Shown here piece after piece: positions 49,331 through 59,690 of a stretch of DNA of 64,000 bases. The stretch spans positions 12,434,706 to 12,498,705 of the forward strand of contig NC_088296.1 of assembly GCF_032854445.1 (NCBI RefSeq), given 5' to 3'. The stretch comes from Liolophura sinensis (Eukaryota; Mollusca; Polyplacophora; Chitonida; Chitonidae). Every line of letters starts with the position of its first letter. The first letter of the stretch is position 1. Made by a program: the position numbers and the translations under genes. The notes under the pieces were generated by a model that saw nothing but the letters and a program-made list of their open reading frames with translations, was not told the origin of the DNA and did no database searches.

Positions 49331-50310
49331 ATTACCAAAAATATTTCAACAGCATCGCCAGCAACGTGGTCAAACCGTGGAAGACAGGGAGGGTGGGAGG
49401 TGCGAAGCATCGCCTAAGACACAGTTATATTAAATAAAGAGAGAAGGACCTATTCTGCTCACCAGATCTACACTGGACAGCTACAGGTTAGTCGACTTTT
49501 ACGATAATTCTAACTTGCCCAGACGCCTGAGGCCCCTGCCATTTTGTGGAGAAGGCAGACGTCATAAGCTATTGTAGTGCAAAACTAACTAACACAAATT
49601 TGTGTTTAAATAATCACAGCAAATACGATCACAAGGGCTCAGAAAAAAGTGGTCAGTTTTTTTAGATGTTGTCAGTATTGATTCAAACAGAGACATCTGC
49701 AGATAATAGGCAATACGATCGCATTGTTATTAAAGTCATCTTTGTTTGCTCAACTAATATTCCCATCTGCAGCCGGAAACCTTGGCCAGATTGGAGACAT
49801 GATGTCTTTTTGTACAATCTCCATAGGAGACTGGCTTCTACGCAGACTCACTGCGAATTCATGTCTCAGGTAGAAAAAGGAGCCATCTTGGTCATAGGTG
49901 TTACACTCTTTTCGACCAGAGCAACGATAACTAGCTTTCAACAATATGGAGGCGAATTACACCAGAATGTGTTTTCATAGCAATAATGTCTCGCTAGAGA
50001 AATGTTGTTCGGGAGGAAGTGAATTGGTATGTTTGCAAAGCTGATTTCCGACAGCAGTGGACAACACGCTAATCCGTAAATAAAATAAATTATGCAAGCA
50101 TCCAATATCAGTTGATATTACGCAAGCTGAAAACGAATAGGAATGACTACCAAAACAAGAACAAATACTTCTGTTATAGAATGTAGATGTCACCGATTGG
50201 GGTTGTGATTATGCCTACCATTGGTTTTTTGTAAACAAAAGTAATTAATCAAAGTGCTGTCAATAAGTTGGTGGGTGACAAGTCATATATAGTGTCCTTA
50301 GCATTGTGCT
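49331..50310. other. Unstructured DNA
   Basis: A plus-strand frame of 104 codons at 49666-49980 is within chance length and has no recognised domain. Confidence 0.35.
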
Positions 50311-50735
50311 TCAGTCAGACAGCATTGGAGCATCCGACTGAAGACGAAGGGTCTCGATATACACTGACTGAGTGGGGTAGTTTGATGTGGGGTGTTTGGT
50401 AGTATTTGCTAGCCCATCACTTAGCATTGGTACATCCAGCTAAAGATGGAGGCCCTCTTGGTGGTATACTCATATTGGGTGGGGCGCCATGTCTAGTGCC
50501 TTTGACACATGTAATATATTAGTGAGACAGCATTGGAACATTGGAGCATTGGTTAGGGGGTGCCATGTTTGGTGTATTTGTCTTGGTAGCCTTCGCGAGG
50601 CATGGAGCATTGGGGCATCCAAGGAAAAGCGAATAGCCCGGTATCGACACTCTTGCTGAGTAGGGTATCATTTCTGGTGTCTTGAGGGTGACGTTTCAGT
50701 GAGGCGTCACTATACATATCCATATAATGTTCAAA
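50311..50735. repeat. Dispersed repeat family 3, diverged tandem copies
   Basis: Phrases CTTCAGTCAGACAGCATTGG, GGAGCATCC, GGGTCTCGATATACACTGAC and GTGGGGTAGTTTGATGT recur in altered form at about 50417-50515, 50522-50590 and 50600-50735 (AGCATTGGTACATCCAGC, GAGCATTGGGGCATCCAAGG, CGACACTCTTGCTGAGTAGG, TCTGGTGTCTTGAGGGTGA). Periods are about 100 bp and uneven. The last copy is closest to 42479-42640. Confidence 0.65.
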
Positions 50736-52725
50736 GCTTCTTCATTTCGATGTGACCGACATCAGTTAAGTTATGCCAAAAACTCCAGCCAACAAACAAA
50801 TATAAACAAGGCACACTAACCTTGACACAAACGGGATACTATGTAAACCTGTTAACTGTTAATGCAGTCAATAATATAAGGGTTATATCAAGTGGTACAG
50901 CTTCTAATAACAAAGAAATATACGAAACACGTTTATGTACGTACAAGCACTGAAAGGATCAAGGTGTTTGATGACGGTATGCGCAAAGATTTAACACTAG
51001 CCATAGCCATAACTTACAGAAAACAATAATAAAATGTTTATACCTTGTTTATTACATCATTATATGCTATAATTCTACCTAACACTATATGCATGTTTTA
51101 CTTCGGGCTGTTCGCCTATGCTAACGCTCATTGAAGACCATTTGCCATCCACCAGTAAGGATGCATATGTGATAGGTTTTCAGTACCATCAGTATGGTTC
51201 AAAAACGCCCATCTTAAGAGTCAAATACTTGATTGCATTTTTTTCTGTCAAAAACAAGTTTTTAAATGAAGGTATTTTGACGACAGTGTTCAGTAGCGTA
51301 TGGTGACTATGAATGTCTTTTTTCTTTGCTGTCTTTCTTTTCAACTAATTCTTCAGTTCTTTAAGTCATTATATTGGAATATGGTTCTGTAATCACCTGA
51401 TCAATTGCAACATGTTTTAGCCCTGTCTTTAAACAAGTAGCACATTATCCAATGATTATGTCTTCGAATCGCACATGTCCATTGCACCAAAATAGCTGAT
51501 GCAAGGCAACTGCGCAAGAATGGCTGCCATTTGTATACGAGATTTAGTTGACTCACACAGACGTTGAGACAAATCAGTCTCACGGGAATACAATTGGGAA
51601 ACAGAGGTCGAGGGACAAGATTAATGAATTGGCCCGAAATACTTACGGATAATGTAATTTCTTGCCAATTTCCATCGAGAAAACGAAAGTTAAATCACCA
51701 AACAGAAGACGATTGCCAGCGAAACTTCGTTAATGTAATTAGAAAGCAGCACTATCTTCAGTCTGATTTCTCGACCCGGACTCCATATCAGACAGGGAAA
51801 AATTGCGGAAAATTGCACGTTAGGGGGCGCTTTGAGAGATGAAATGTTTATTGTATCTGGCAACTTTTTTGGTCCTTGAGCGGGAAATCACTAAGCCGTC
51901 TGGAAATACTTCCTGATAAGCCACGGGGAACTATAATATCTGAAATCAAGGGATAAAATGACTGGGTGTGTTCTAAAACATTCCTCAGTGGTCTCATCGT
52001 CCGGAACGGACTGCGCAGAATCTGTCTATATAGACATGGGAAGAACTGTCTAGCCCCTCTCAGCCTATAGCTCTATCTTTCGTGACTTCGCTCTATTTTG
52101 AACCGGCGGCATAAGAAACGATCCAAAATACCAAGATCAGATATCGCCTCCATTATTGGGTTTGTTCCGCTGGAAACTTATGATTCAGGTCGTGCCACCG
52201 TTTATAGACATATTACCGTACTGCTTGTACTGACATTCCGAAACAGTGACGTCTGAGAAAAACAGACATCGATTTGTCGAATTAGATTTGCCTTCCTGGA
52301 CAAGATTCTTCTTTTTTTTTCTTTTTTTAGCCCCTTCATATCTATGATCCCAAAACTTTAATTCTATCAATAACAATATGCTTAGCCTACACAGAATCAA
52401 GGGATTTTTCCAAGGAGTTTCGCTTACAATGGATGCATTTTATTTGTTCCTTTATCTTTACGAGTTGTAGTTTAACGCCTTACGCCTTAAAAAAAAATTT
52501 TTTTTCTCTTACACGCTAAAGCGGTATGGTTTATAAGTGGAGTAAAATGACGCTCCAGAACTGACACCGCCCCTCGCCAGCAGGCACCTGGCAAATCACA
52601 TGTCCCAAAGCCTCGATCGAGCCAGCAAGAGCTGGTTTCTAATCCTAATGGCGTACATTTTTGGTCAGAGAGTCAGAGTGTGGGTATTAGTGACGTCACT
52701 TGGCGCCACAGAGCAATGGTGACCC
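50736..52725. other. Mostly unique DNA
   Basis: A short plus-strand frame at 51839 begins with a hydrophobic MKCLLYLATFLVLE but ends after 25 codons without a splice donor. Mixed T/A runs lie at 52313-52330 and 52488-52507. Confidence 0.35.
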
Positions 52726-52835
52726 ACATAAACTGCAGGCAAACTGAGTCAACTGTGAGCAGCCTCAGTAAACTGTGAGCAAACTGTGTAAGCTGTGTGC
52801 AAATTGCGTAAACTGTAGATAGATTGTAGATAGAG
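52726..52835. repeat. Degenerate ~20-bp minisatellite
   Basis: Variants of GTAAACTGTGAGCAAACTGT recur four to five times, drifting to GTAAACTGTAGATAGATTGT at the right. Confidence 0.75.
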
Positions 52836-54329
52836 TACCAGAGAAAAGTATACAGTAGGCGAATAAAATTGTATGAGAATTCTTAAGTTTGTGTGTTATT
52901 GCTCAACTTTCACTTTTACCTATTTCATTTGAAGATACAGGTCTCTTGGGTAAATCCTTTTCTTCGCTCAAATCTAAACAAACCCCACACGAAATCAAAC
53001 ATGTTATGAACAATACTGACATAGTATCTTGGGTGCGGTGGGGAATTCTGCGTAAAGATCAGAGGCTCGCGTGCCCGGGGAGGGGGTAATAAAGAAAGCT
53101 GTTACCCCCTGTTTTACCACTGCTGAACTCCCCAAACCAGCCCAGACAAGACCATGGAAAATCGGACTTCTATTTGGAATTGTATTCTCCTAATGTTACG
53201 CACATTTTCTATTGCACAGCAATTCTCAAAGCAATGCTTTTACACACTAGGAAGTCATCACATATATTTGTACAGAACTATTGCTTAGACCTTTAATTCA
53301 AAAAGATTTTTTTTAAACGTGGTGTTCATTGTTAGCTTGTGTTGTTTTTTTTCTGTTCACTGTCTTGGTTGGCGTCGTCACCTAAGGAGTTGTTATTCAC
53401 CAGTAATAATCCCGCCCCTCTCCCTCACCTCTCCCCTCCCACCACCACACTACACCTTGTATTAACCAAACTAAATGTACTTACCCTATTTCAACAAATT
53501 ACCCTAAGTCACGATAAAGACTCAAGCCACTATAGTTGACAATCTGACATAACAAATTATTGCTTCATCTCCCAACAGACGACGCAGTTCCCTGGTCTTC
53601 TATTAGGTTCGCGCCCTCATAAAGTTCCCTCTATAATTTTCTAAGACTCGGTACCCCAGAACATATAGTTTTTGTCATTATTACATAGAATGTTTTGAAT
53701 AGACCAGGTATTGTAAGTGGGCGTTACATGGTCAGTTCTATGAACGCTTGTAATTAGATGAAGGGAATACAGGGTAATTTGCTTCGATAAAATCTGTATG
53801 TCAACCAGGCCAGGATATTGTGGTCAATTAGAAAAACGATTTTTCCCCGCTGTTTCGTGCTCGACTGTATTTTTGACTCCGTGTAGATTCCGGTGTGGAT
53901 ATCACATCGTGATAAATAAAACCCCACAGTCTATTTAATTCTCCATTTTTTCTTTCAAATATATATATTTGTGTACTGAAACTGCGTTTGCAAAATATAA
54001 TTTTGGCACGGAGGAAAATAGTATAAGTAACCCAGGTCTGCGCACAAACAGTAATTTGACAAAACAGGAAGGAAACACATAAATACATTCTTCTTAACAT
54101 TTAAGGAATCAAATTTCAAAGAGTGTCTTTTATTTTCATTTTGGTGTGTTTATTTGTTCTTCACACATCCACCAAAACATTATTTTTTTATCATAGTTTG
54201 TATGCATTATTTTGTACACGTTTGTACATGTATTTGATTAATTTTTAGAGATGTTTACTTTGCTTTAAACACGATGGAGCGATGAAATGACAGAGCGATG
54301 CGATGGACTGATAAGGCGATCGAGCGGTG
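52836..54329. other. Unstructured DNA
   Basis: A pyrimidine-rich CCTCTCCCTCACCTCTCCCC stretch lies near 53416-53440. No exon or SINE. Confidence 0.35.
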
Positions 54330-54625
54330 AAGCAAGAAATGGAGCAATTCAGCGATGGATCATTGCATGGAGCGATTGAGCGATCCAATACACTGATGGA
54401 AGGACTGAGCGATGGAGCAATGGACGGAGCGATCGAGAAATGCAATACACTGATGGAGGGACTGAGTGATAGAGCAATGGGCGGACTAATCGAGCAATGC
54501 AATACACTGATGGAGGTACTGAGTGATGGAGCAATGGACGGAGCGATCGAGCAATGCAATACACTGATGGAGGGACAGAGCGATCGAGCAATGGGAGAAC
54601 TGATGGAGCAATGCAGTGGACAGAT
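54330..54625. repeat. 57-bp minisatellite, about 5 copies
   Basis: The string AATACACTGATGGA starts at 54387, 54444, 54501 and 54558, exactly 57 bases apart, embedded in GAGCAATGGACGGAGCGATC-type sequence. Its smaller building block is a GATNGAGC/GCGATGGA word that extends more irregularly left to about 54273. With 57 divisible by 3, both strands carry frames of 90-137 codons. Confidence 0.92.
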
Positions 54626-54751
54626 GGGGTGATCAAGCCACGCGATGGGTCGAGGGTCGATGAACCGATCGTTCCCACAGATCCATGCAATGGACGGGTA
54701 GGACTATTGCTCGATCGAGTGAGTGAGTGCTTAGGGTTTAACGTCGTACTT

Positions 54752-54975
54752 ATCACACACATAACGACGTATCACACACCCGATGTATCACACTCATTTA
54801 AAGTATCACACACCTGGTGTATCACACACCTGATGTATCACAGACTTGATGTATCATTTCCCTGGTGTATCACACACCAGATTATCATGCCCACAGTGTA
54901 TCACCTGATGTATCACACACCTGGCATATCACACACCTGATATATCACACACCTGATATATCACACTCCTGATCA
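54752..54975. repeat. 16-bp minisatellite, about 14 copies
   Basis: The unit TGTATCACACACCTGA recurs to about 54975 with small indels. Just before it, GAGTGAGTGAGTGC - TTAGGGTTTAACGTCGTACTT (54716-54751) resembles the tail end of yet another molluscan repeat I remember, so the array may have grown at the edge of an old element. Confidence 0.88.
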
Positions 54976-55844
54976 CCGTCTCACATTTTTACCATGTTTT
55001 GATAATGAGAAGACTTTCCTGCCCTGACGCTATTTGGGGCCAAAGCCGTGTAGTCTGCTGTTCAGTCATGCCTTTGCGATGAGGATTTCTGGCCAAACTA
55101 CATATAAATATATTATACTAGTAACTGGTAGTCATCTATTACAGGAGACCATAGGCCATTCCAGCTTGGACCCGACTTTCCTTTGCATGGTGGAAGCTAC
55201 TCCACGAGCAAGTGAGGCTAGTGTCCAGAATTGTACATGTAACTTGCAAATTGCACACTCGTTCCACCTAGTGGTGAGAGTGCTTGACAGGCTCATGAAA
55301 CGACAGAATCCATTACTTTGACAAGATTCAAAACTCTGCTATAAACAGAAACCAGCTCTTAATATGGTACTTCGGCGTTTTAAATGTACCGCACCTAGAC
55401 GTTCTGACCTATGAACAAAATGGCGGATGGCATTTCCCGCCATTGCTAATACACTAGCTACTGATCACGAGACGCTTGTGAAGAGATGTACATTTGTCTC
55501 AAGTGAAGACTGTCCCCTCCACGCCTCCTCCAGACTGACCATTCTGATATGGAGTGGACCGTTAGGCCTATAAGTATCTCCTCTAGTACATTGTCTGCTT
55601 TTACCCGTTAACAACAACAACAACAGTAATACTATGTTGTCTGCGTTAGAGCATATTTGAAGTCCAAAGGTTGGTTTCTTCAGTAAAAGCTGTCTTGACT
55701 ATTATTCATCTCTCACTGGTCAACTGCCCAATGTCAAAATCCGCTGTGGTTGTAAAGGTAGACAAGGTTTTGATAGAATTGTGTACATAAAGCAATTTAA
55801 TGAGAACATTGTCCAACATTGTACTGATCTGTTTTCTGATTGTT
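54976..55844. other. Unstructured DNA
   Basis: A short (AAC)n run at 55609-55626. No other feature recognised. Confidence 0.35.
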
Positions 55845-55897
55845 CGCTGTGAGTTCAAGTCCAGCTCATGTTGGCTTCCTCTCCGGCGGTACGTGTC
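55845..55897 (+). mobile_element. SINE head fragment, plus orientation
   Basis: CGCTGTGAGTTCAAGTCCAG, CTCATGTTGGCTTCCTCTCC and GGCGGTACGTG match the B-box and following segment of the RUDI-like SINE. Confidence 0.8.
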
Positions 55898-55901
55898 AAA
55901 T

Positions 55902-55958
55902 TTATTTGACTGCTGTTGAAAGAATTTTCATTTATATGATGGCGGTCAGTTTTGTGGA
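55902..55958 (-). mobile_element. SINE tail fragment, opposite orientation
   Basis: Minus strand: CCACAAAACTGACCGCCATC, ATATAAATGAAAATTCTTTC and AACAGCAGTCAAATAA. It faces the head fragment that ends five bases earlier, so the two pieces cannot be one uninterrupted insertion. Confidence 0.75.
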
Positions 55959-56284
55959 AGGGTAAAATACCGACCTTCTAGTAATTTAGGAATCCTATTG
56001 CCAAAAGCGGAACAGCGAGAATTGGGATTGAACATTTGATCTCATTGGACAAGGGCTTTCTTGCTCAACTTTCTCACTTATGACATATAGATATGCAGAC
56101 CATTTTTCGGGATTATTTACTGCAGATGAGTGGTCTTCAACGAACGTTAGACTACACGGCAAGAACTTCGTCGACTCCGTATTGTCATCAACATAGATGC
56201 TCCTGGTGCAATAAAATCCTGGGCTGAAATATTGCTGATACGACGAAAAACCCTTAGCATACATAGATAGTACGATCCTGTTCC
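55959..56284. other. Short unstructured stretch
   Basis: No feature recognised before the inverted-repeat element. Confidence 0.35.
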
Positions 56285-57217
56285 GGTAATGTAATAATCA
56301 TTACAATATATTGGTAGCATTTGCGTAATGTAGCATTATTACATTATGGGTATAGCAAATATTATTATTATTATTAATTACGATGGGTAATTACTCATTT
56401 TGCTCCCATTATGCATGTAATAACATTTATTCGCCCCTACACTGATATATTCGCGTAAAAAAAAGAATTCTGTTTACGCATAAGTAAGTACCAGTTCATG
56501 GCAGAATCTGCAGTTGGTATGACATAAGATAATATTCGGCGTAGGTTGGGCTGTCTCTGGTTCTATTGTCTAAGGTGTGGGCCGTCCATGTGTGGATCAC
56601 AAACCTGTGAGGCCCATTCCCAGCTTCGGCGGATTCAGTCGAGGCTTTACATTAGTTTGTCTGGTACCTGCCGAAGTGCTTTGGTCCCCTCGGAGTACGC
56701 CCAATTTCCCCAACCATATATTTTTTACACAGAAATAACAGATGATTCATGTATTTTACTACGGGTATCCGGGAGCTTTTCTTCTTGAAATTGGAAATTG
56801 CTCAAACTGAAGCGGGCACAGTCCTCTTTGATAAACTGGGTGGAAAGAGGCGAACTATAGATTTGTGAAGACAATACAGGCATGTAGGTATGTTACATTA
56901 TTGGCACTTCGGTGCATTCCCCTTAAACATCCATGGGTCAGGCTTACCCATATAGCGCAACACAGATTACATATAAATGACAGACTGCATTCGGCGAAGG
57001 TTACCCAAAATGTATTAAGTATTAAACTATGGGTAGCAAGTGCTACCCTTTTTGTAATAATGTTACACTACGGGCAACACTTGATACCTATGATAAAATA
57101 ATGTTACATTACGAGTAGCGCTTCGAAATGAAGTTACATTACGGGTAGCACTTTGAAATAGTGTTACATTACGGGTAACATGTGCTGCCCATTGTGTAAT
57201 GATGATTACATTACACG
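56285..57217. mobile_element. Candidate non-autonomous element with terminal inverted repeats
   Basis: The left end GGTAATGTAATAATCATTACA (56285-56305) pairs with the right end TGTAATGATGATTACATTACA (about 57194-57214): 19 of 20 core bases are complementary. Similarity continues inward (GGTAGCATTTGCGTAATGTAGC on the left against the reverse complement of GTTACATTACGGGTAACATGTGCTGCCC on the right). The right side holds three to four subterminal copies of GTTACATTACGGGTAGCACTTTGAAAT-like sequence (57050-57180). No transposase is recognised in the roughly 600-bp interior and no target duplication was confirmed, so the class is open (MITE-like). Confidence 0.55.
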
Positions 57218-57319
57218 ATTTTATTACACTACGGACACATACACAGCGTGTCCCTACAAACAGAGTTAGGTTTGTAGGTGAAGGTAACCAGATCACCCGA
57301 AGTACATACATTAAATAAA

Positions 57320-57424
57320 GTTATTTATTTAATTGGAGATTTACGCCATACTCAAGAATATTTTACTTATACCACGGTGGTCAGCATTATGGTGGTCGGT
57401 AAACGGGCTCCCCGGGTTGCTGGC
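57320..57424 (-). mobile_element. SINE fragment (RUDI/V-SINE-like), internally deleted
   Basis: Tail (AAATAA), TTGAGTATGGCGTAAATCTC, TATAAGTAAAATATTC core and CACCATAATGCTGACCACC on the minus strand. The sequence then jumps from GGAGCCCGTTTACC to GCCAGCAACCCGG. Confidence 0.8.
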
Positions 57425-57611
57425 CCCAACCCCCAGAATAAATGGAACATTATACATTTTTGCATTCATTTTATCTATAACAATGAAATCAACTCCGTTC
57501 TCCAGATCTAGAGATGCTCGTCGAAGTTTACAAGAGCCAGTGTTGTTGCAGTTAAAATGTTAAAGGAAAAGGCCTCTGAAAACCATAGAAGGCATCACTT
57601 AATAGATCACT

Positions 57612-57714
57612 TAAAACTATGTATAAATATACTTTTATTTACTTTTTTAGATTTTTGTGAAAAGAATTATAGGGGTTTAAAACATCTGAATTCTAAGGTG
57701 GGCTTTATGAACCA
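57612..57714 (+). repeat. Left arm of a large inverted repeat flanking the LTR element
   Basis: The arm reads CTATGTATAAATATACTTTT, AGATTTTTGTGAAAAG and GGTGGGCTTTATGAACCATAC. The reverse complement of 59581-59690 reads CTATGCGTAGGAATACTTTC, AGATTTTTGAAAAG and GGTGGGCTTTATGAGCCATAC in the same order and spacing. The innermost 21 bases match with one difference. Confidence 0.75.
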
Positions 57715-57823
57715 TACCACCAGAGTTTAGAAACTCTGACATCACAGGAAGTTTTTCCAACTGTAATCACGACACTGATTGTCGAAATAGCTCTTTCACC
57801 CATGTGTAAAATATTACTAACAT

Positions 57824-57828
57824 AATGT
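57824..57828. repeat. 5-bp target-site duplication, left copy (AATGT)
   Basis: AATGT directly precedes the 5' LTR and is repeated at 59504-59508 directly after the 3' LTR. Five bases is a usual duplication length for Ty3/gypsy-type integrases. Confidence 0.93.
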
Positions 57829-57984
57829 TGTAATATCGTCATCCATGTTTTGTGTAAGTTAGATTTTTCATGATAACCATTCAGCCATGCGCCATGATAA
57901 CGATCACGATCATCAATACAGATTCCAGGCCTTTTGAGCTCTAACTCGATCATCTCTGTTGTTCTTCAATCAAGCAACATGACA
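57829..57984 (+). repeat. 5' long terminal repeat, 156 bp
   Basis: It starts TGTAATATCGTCATCC and ends CAATCAAGCAACATGACA, i.e. TG...CA ends. It aligns over its whole length with 59345-59503: about eight substitutions and one 3-bp indel, roughly 95% identity. The sequence just inside it, TTTGGCGACGAGAATG, is where the primer-binding site should be. I did not identify the primer tRNA. Confidence 0.95.
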
Positions 57985-58185
57985 TTTGGCGACGAGAATG
58001 TTACACGTACAGCCTACAGGCCTAATTAACGACATAGGAGTCGATACTACTGTGGTAACGTGCGTTGTATCACATTTGTTTCCATCTAAACAACAACGAC
58101 ACTGTGCAACCAACGCTGTACTGAACTTTCATGGGCTTGTGTTTCTGACCTCAATGCAGTATCTACCAGGTGGTCAAAGTGGTGA

Positions 58186-58920
58186 CAGCGGTTTAAAACG
58201 TTTTTAATCGCGCTCGCTGTCGACGACGACGATAGGCTTACACTGCGAAAACGTGCGTTGTTGTACTATTCAGGCGAATAAGTGCAAGACATTTTTGACA
58301 CATATTCAGACACTGGCAATGAAGGTGATTATGATACTGCTGTTAGCAAGCTACCTCAATATTTCCAATTGAAGAAAAACACTGAATACGCGAGATATGT
58401 ATTTAGACAGGTCGAACAACAAACAGATGAAAACCTGGATTCGTTTCACTCCCGGCTACGAACTCTCGCACTTAACTGTGAATTCGCATCAGTCATTAGT
58501 GACATCAAATCACGGATTATCCAGAAATGCTCATCTTCTAAACTGAGCCGTCGTGCTCTCCGACCACTAGAGGTAAGTTTAACTGATCTACTTAACCTCG
58601 GCAGGTCCATGGAAATTGCTGAACAGCAGGCCAAGGAAATAGAGACAACTATGGAATCAGTGGCTGAATCAATCAGTTGGATGTCAAACATTAAAGGCAG
58701 AAAATGACACAAACATGGAAAGAAAGCAGACAATTTCTCATGCAAGGACAAACAGTCAAAATCGGATAATTCAAACAACATTTGTCGTATTTGCAGAGGA
58801 CATTTTCCCCATAACAAAGGTTGGAAACCATGTCCTGCATATGGTCAACGTTGTAATAACTACTCCAAACTGCACCATTGTTCCCGATCTGTTTATCGAG
58901 GAAAACCGTCAAATAAGTAA
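58186..58920 (+). pseudogene. gag pseudogene (capsid and nucleocapsid) of the LTR element
   Basis: One reading frame runs from about 58186 to the TAA at 58918-58920, interrupted by TAA at 58279-58281 and TGA at 58705-58707. The longest open piece between them has about 141 codons and includes the capsid segment with VQDIFDT-type and FHSRLR-type motifs. After the TGA the frame continues into a Lys-rich stretch and a zinc-knuckle region: Cys at 58783-58785, a CRICRGHFPH start, then CPAYGQRC and a C-terminal KLHHC. The N-terminal part is in another frame or lost. Gag would form the particle and package element RNA; this copy cannot make it intact. Confidence 0.85.
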
Positions 58921-59129
58921 CTGCTGAGAACGTCAGAGCAACCTCGTCTTCAGATGTCTACAGTGTGGTCGCACCTCGCCCCAAGCATCCCAAGGTACAG
59001 CTGATGGTACAACAAACGCCCTTTACATTTCCGGTCGACACAGGAGCTAGTGTAAACCTAATGGACGAAACTGACTTTGACAAAATCAAAGGAAAGGTGA
59101 CACTGAAACCATATGGATGTGAAGTCTAA
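58917..59129 (+). pseudogene. Aspartic protease fragment of the LTR element
   Basis: The frame overlaps the end of gag by a few bases and is shifted by -1, the arrangement expected if protease is made by -1 frameshifting. It contains the catalytic motif VDTGASVNLM (Asp codon at 59037-59039) after a FTFP strand, then DETDFDKIK, and stops at TAA 59127-59129 after about 70 codons. A normal retropepsin needs about 100 residues, so the C-terminal half with the flap and the second conserved glycine region is missing. Confidence 0.85.
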
Positions 59130-59332
59130 CTGATTTGAAGTTACTAGCGTTAGTTACAAGATATAAACTGTATGATCATTTAGCTTAATTGAAATCCAAC
59201 GTTCTCGAACCTTATTTTAAGTTGTAAGAATGCAGACATTCCATGGACAGTTGTCAAAGGCAATGCTCATTGCTTCTTACTACCATTTTATTGTGAACAG
59301 AAAAGTCGCAGCACAACCAAGTTTTCAGTTAT

Positions 59333-59344
59333 AGAGGGGAGAGA
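59333..59344 (+). other. Polypurine tract of the LTR element
   Basis: AGAGGGGAGAGA lies directly against the first base of the 3' LTR, the position used to prime plus-strand DNA synthesis. Confidence 0.85.
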
Positions 59345-59503
59345 TGTAATATCGTCATCCATGTTTTGTGTAAGTTAGGTTTTTAATGATAACCATTCTG
59401 CCATGCGCCATGATAACGATCACGATCCTCAATACAGATGGCAGGCTTTTTGTTGTGCTCTAACTCGATCATCTCTGTTGTTCTTCAATCAAGCAACATG
59501 ACA
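59345..59503 (+). repeat. 3' long terminal repeat, 159 bp
   Basis: Partner of 57829-57984, with the same TG...CA ends. The main differences sit in a short AGATTCCAGGC / AGATGGCAGGC segment that also has the 3-bp indel. Confidence 0.95.
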
Positions 59504-59508
59504 AATGT
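59504..59508. repeat. 5-bp target-site duplication, right copy (AATGT)
   Basis: Identical to 57824-57828. Confidence 0.93.
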
Positions 59509-59580
59509 TACCAAGACTTCCTTCCTTCTGGTGAAAATCAGAGAAACAGGAAAAATGATGAGACGTCTGAGATACCTTCA

Positions 59581-59690
59581 GTATGGCTCATAAAGCCCAC
59601 CATAGTATTTAAATATTTGAATGCCTTTCAACGCTTTTCAAAAATCTTCAAAGAACTAATGAAAGTATTCCTACGCATAGATTTCATTTG
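59581..59690 (-). repeat. Right arm of the large inverted repeat
   Basis: Reverse-complement partner of 57612-57714. Weaker similarity may extend outward to about 59730 (CATATGAAG-type sequence against CATAGAAGG on the left). Confidence 0.75.

Larger units (their letters stand above)
57829..59503 (+). mobile_element. Ty3/gypsy-like LTR retrotransposon, internally deleted
   Basis: A 1,675-bp unit bounded by two LTRs and a perfect 5-bp duplication. It keeps a broken gag (capsid and zinc-knuckle nucleocapsid) and the start of an aspartic protease in the -1 frame, then about 200 bp of unrecognised sequence and a purine tract (AGAGGGGAGAGA, 59333-59344) immediately before the 3' LTR. Reverse transcriptase, RNase H and integrase are absent, so the element must have moved using proteins from another copy, or lost about 3-4 kb after insertion. 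The capsid wording (VQDIFDT, KRALL) suggests the Mag/K02A2.6-like branch; that assignment is from memory. Confidence 0.93.

Noticed and set aside
51839-51916. Short plus-strand frame starting MKCLLYLATFLVLE
   Set aside because: Ends after 25 codons with no splice donor before the stop; probably chance.
54245-54762. Minus-strand frame of 137 codons and plus-strand frames of 101-128 codons
   Set aside because: Explained by the 57-bp minisatellite and its GATNGAGC sub-repeat.
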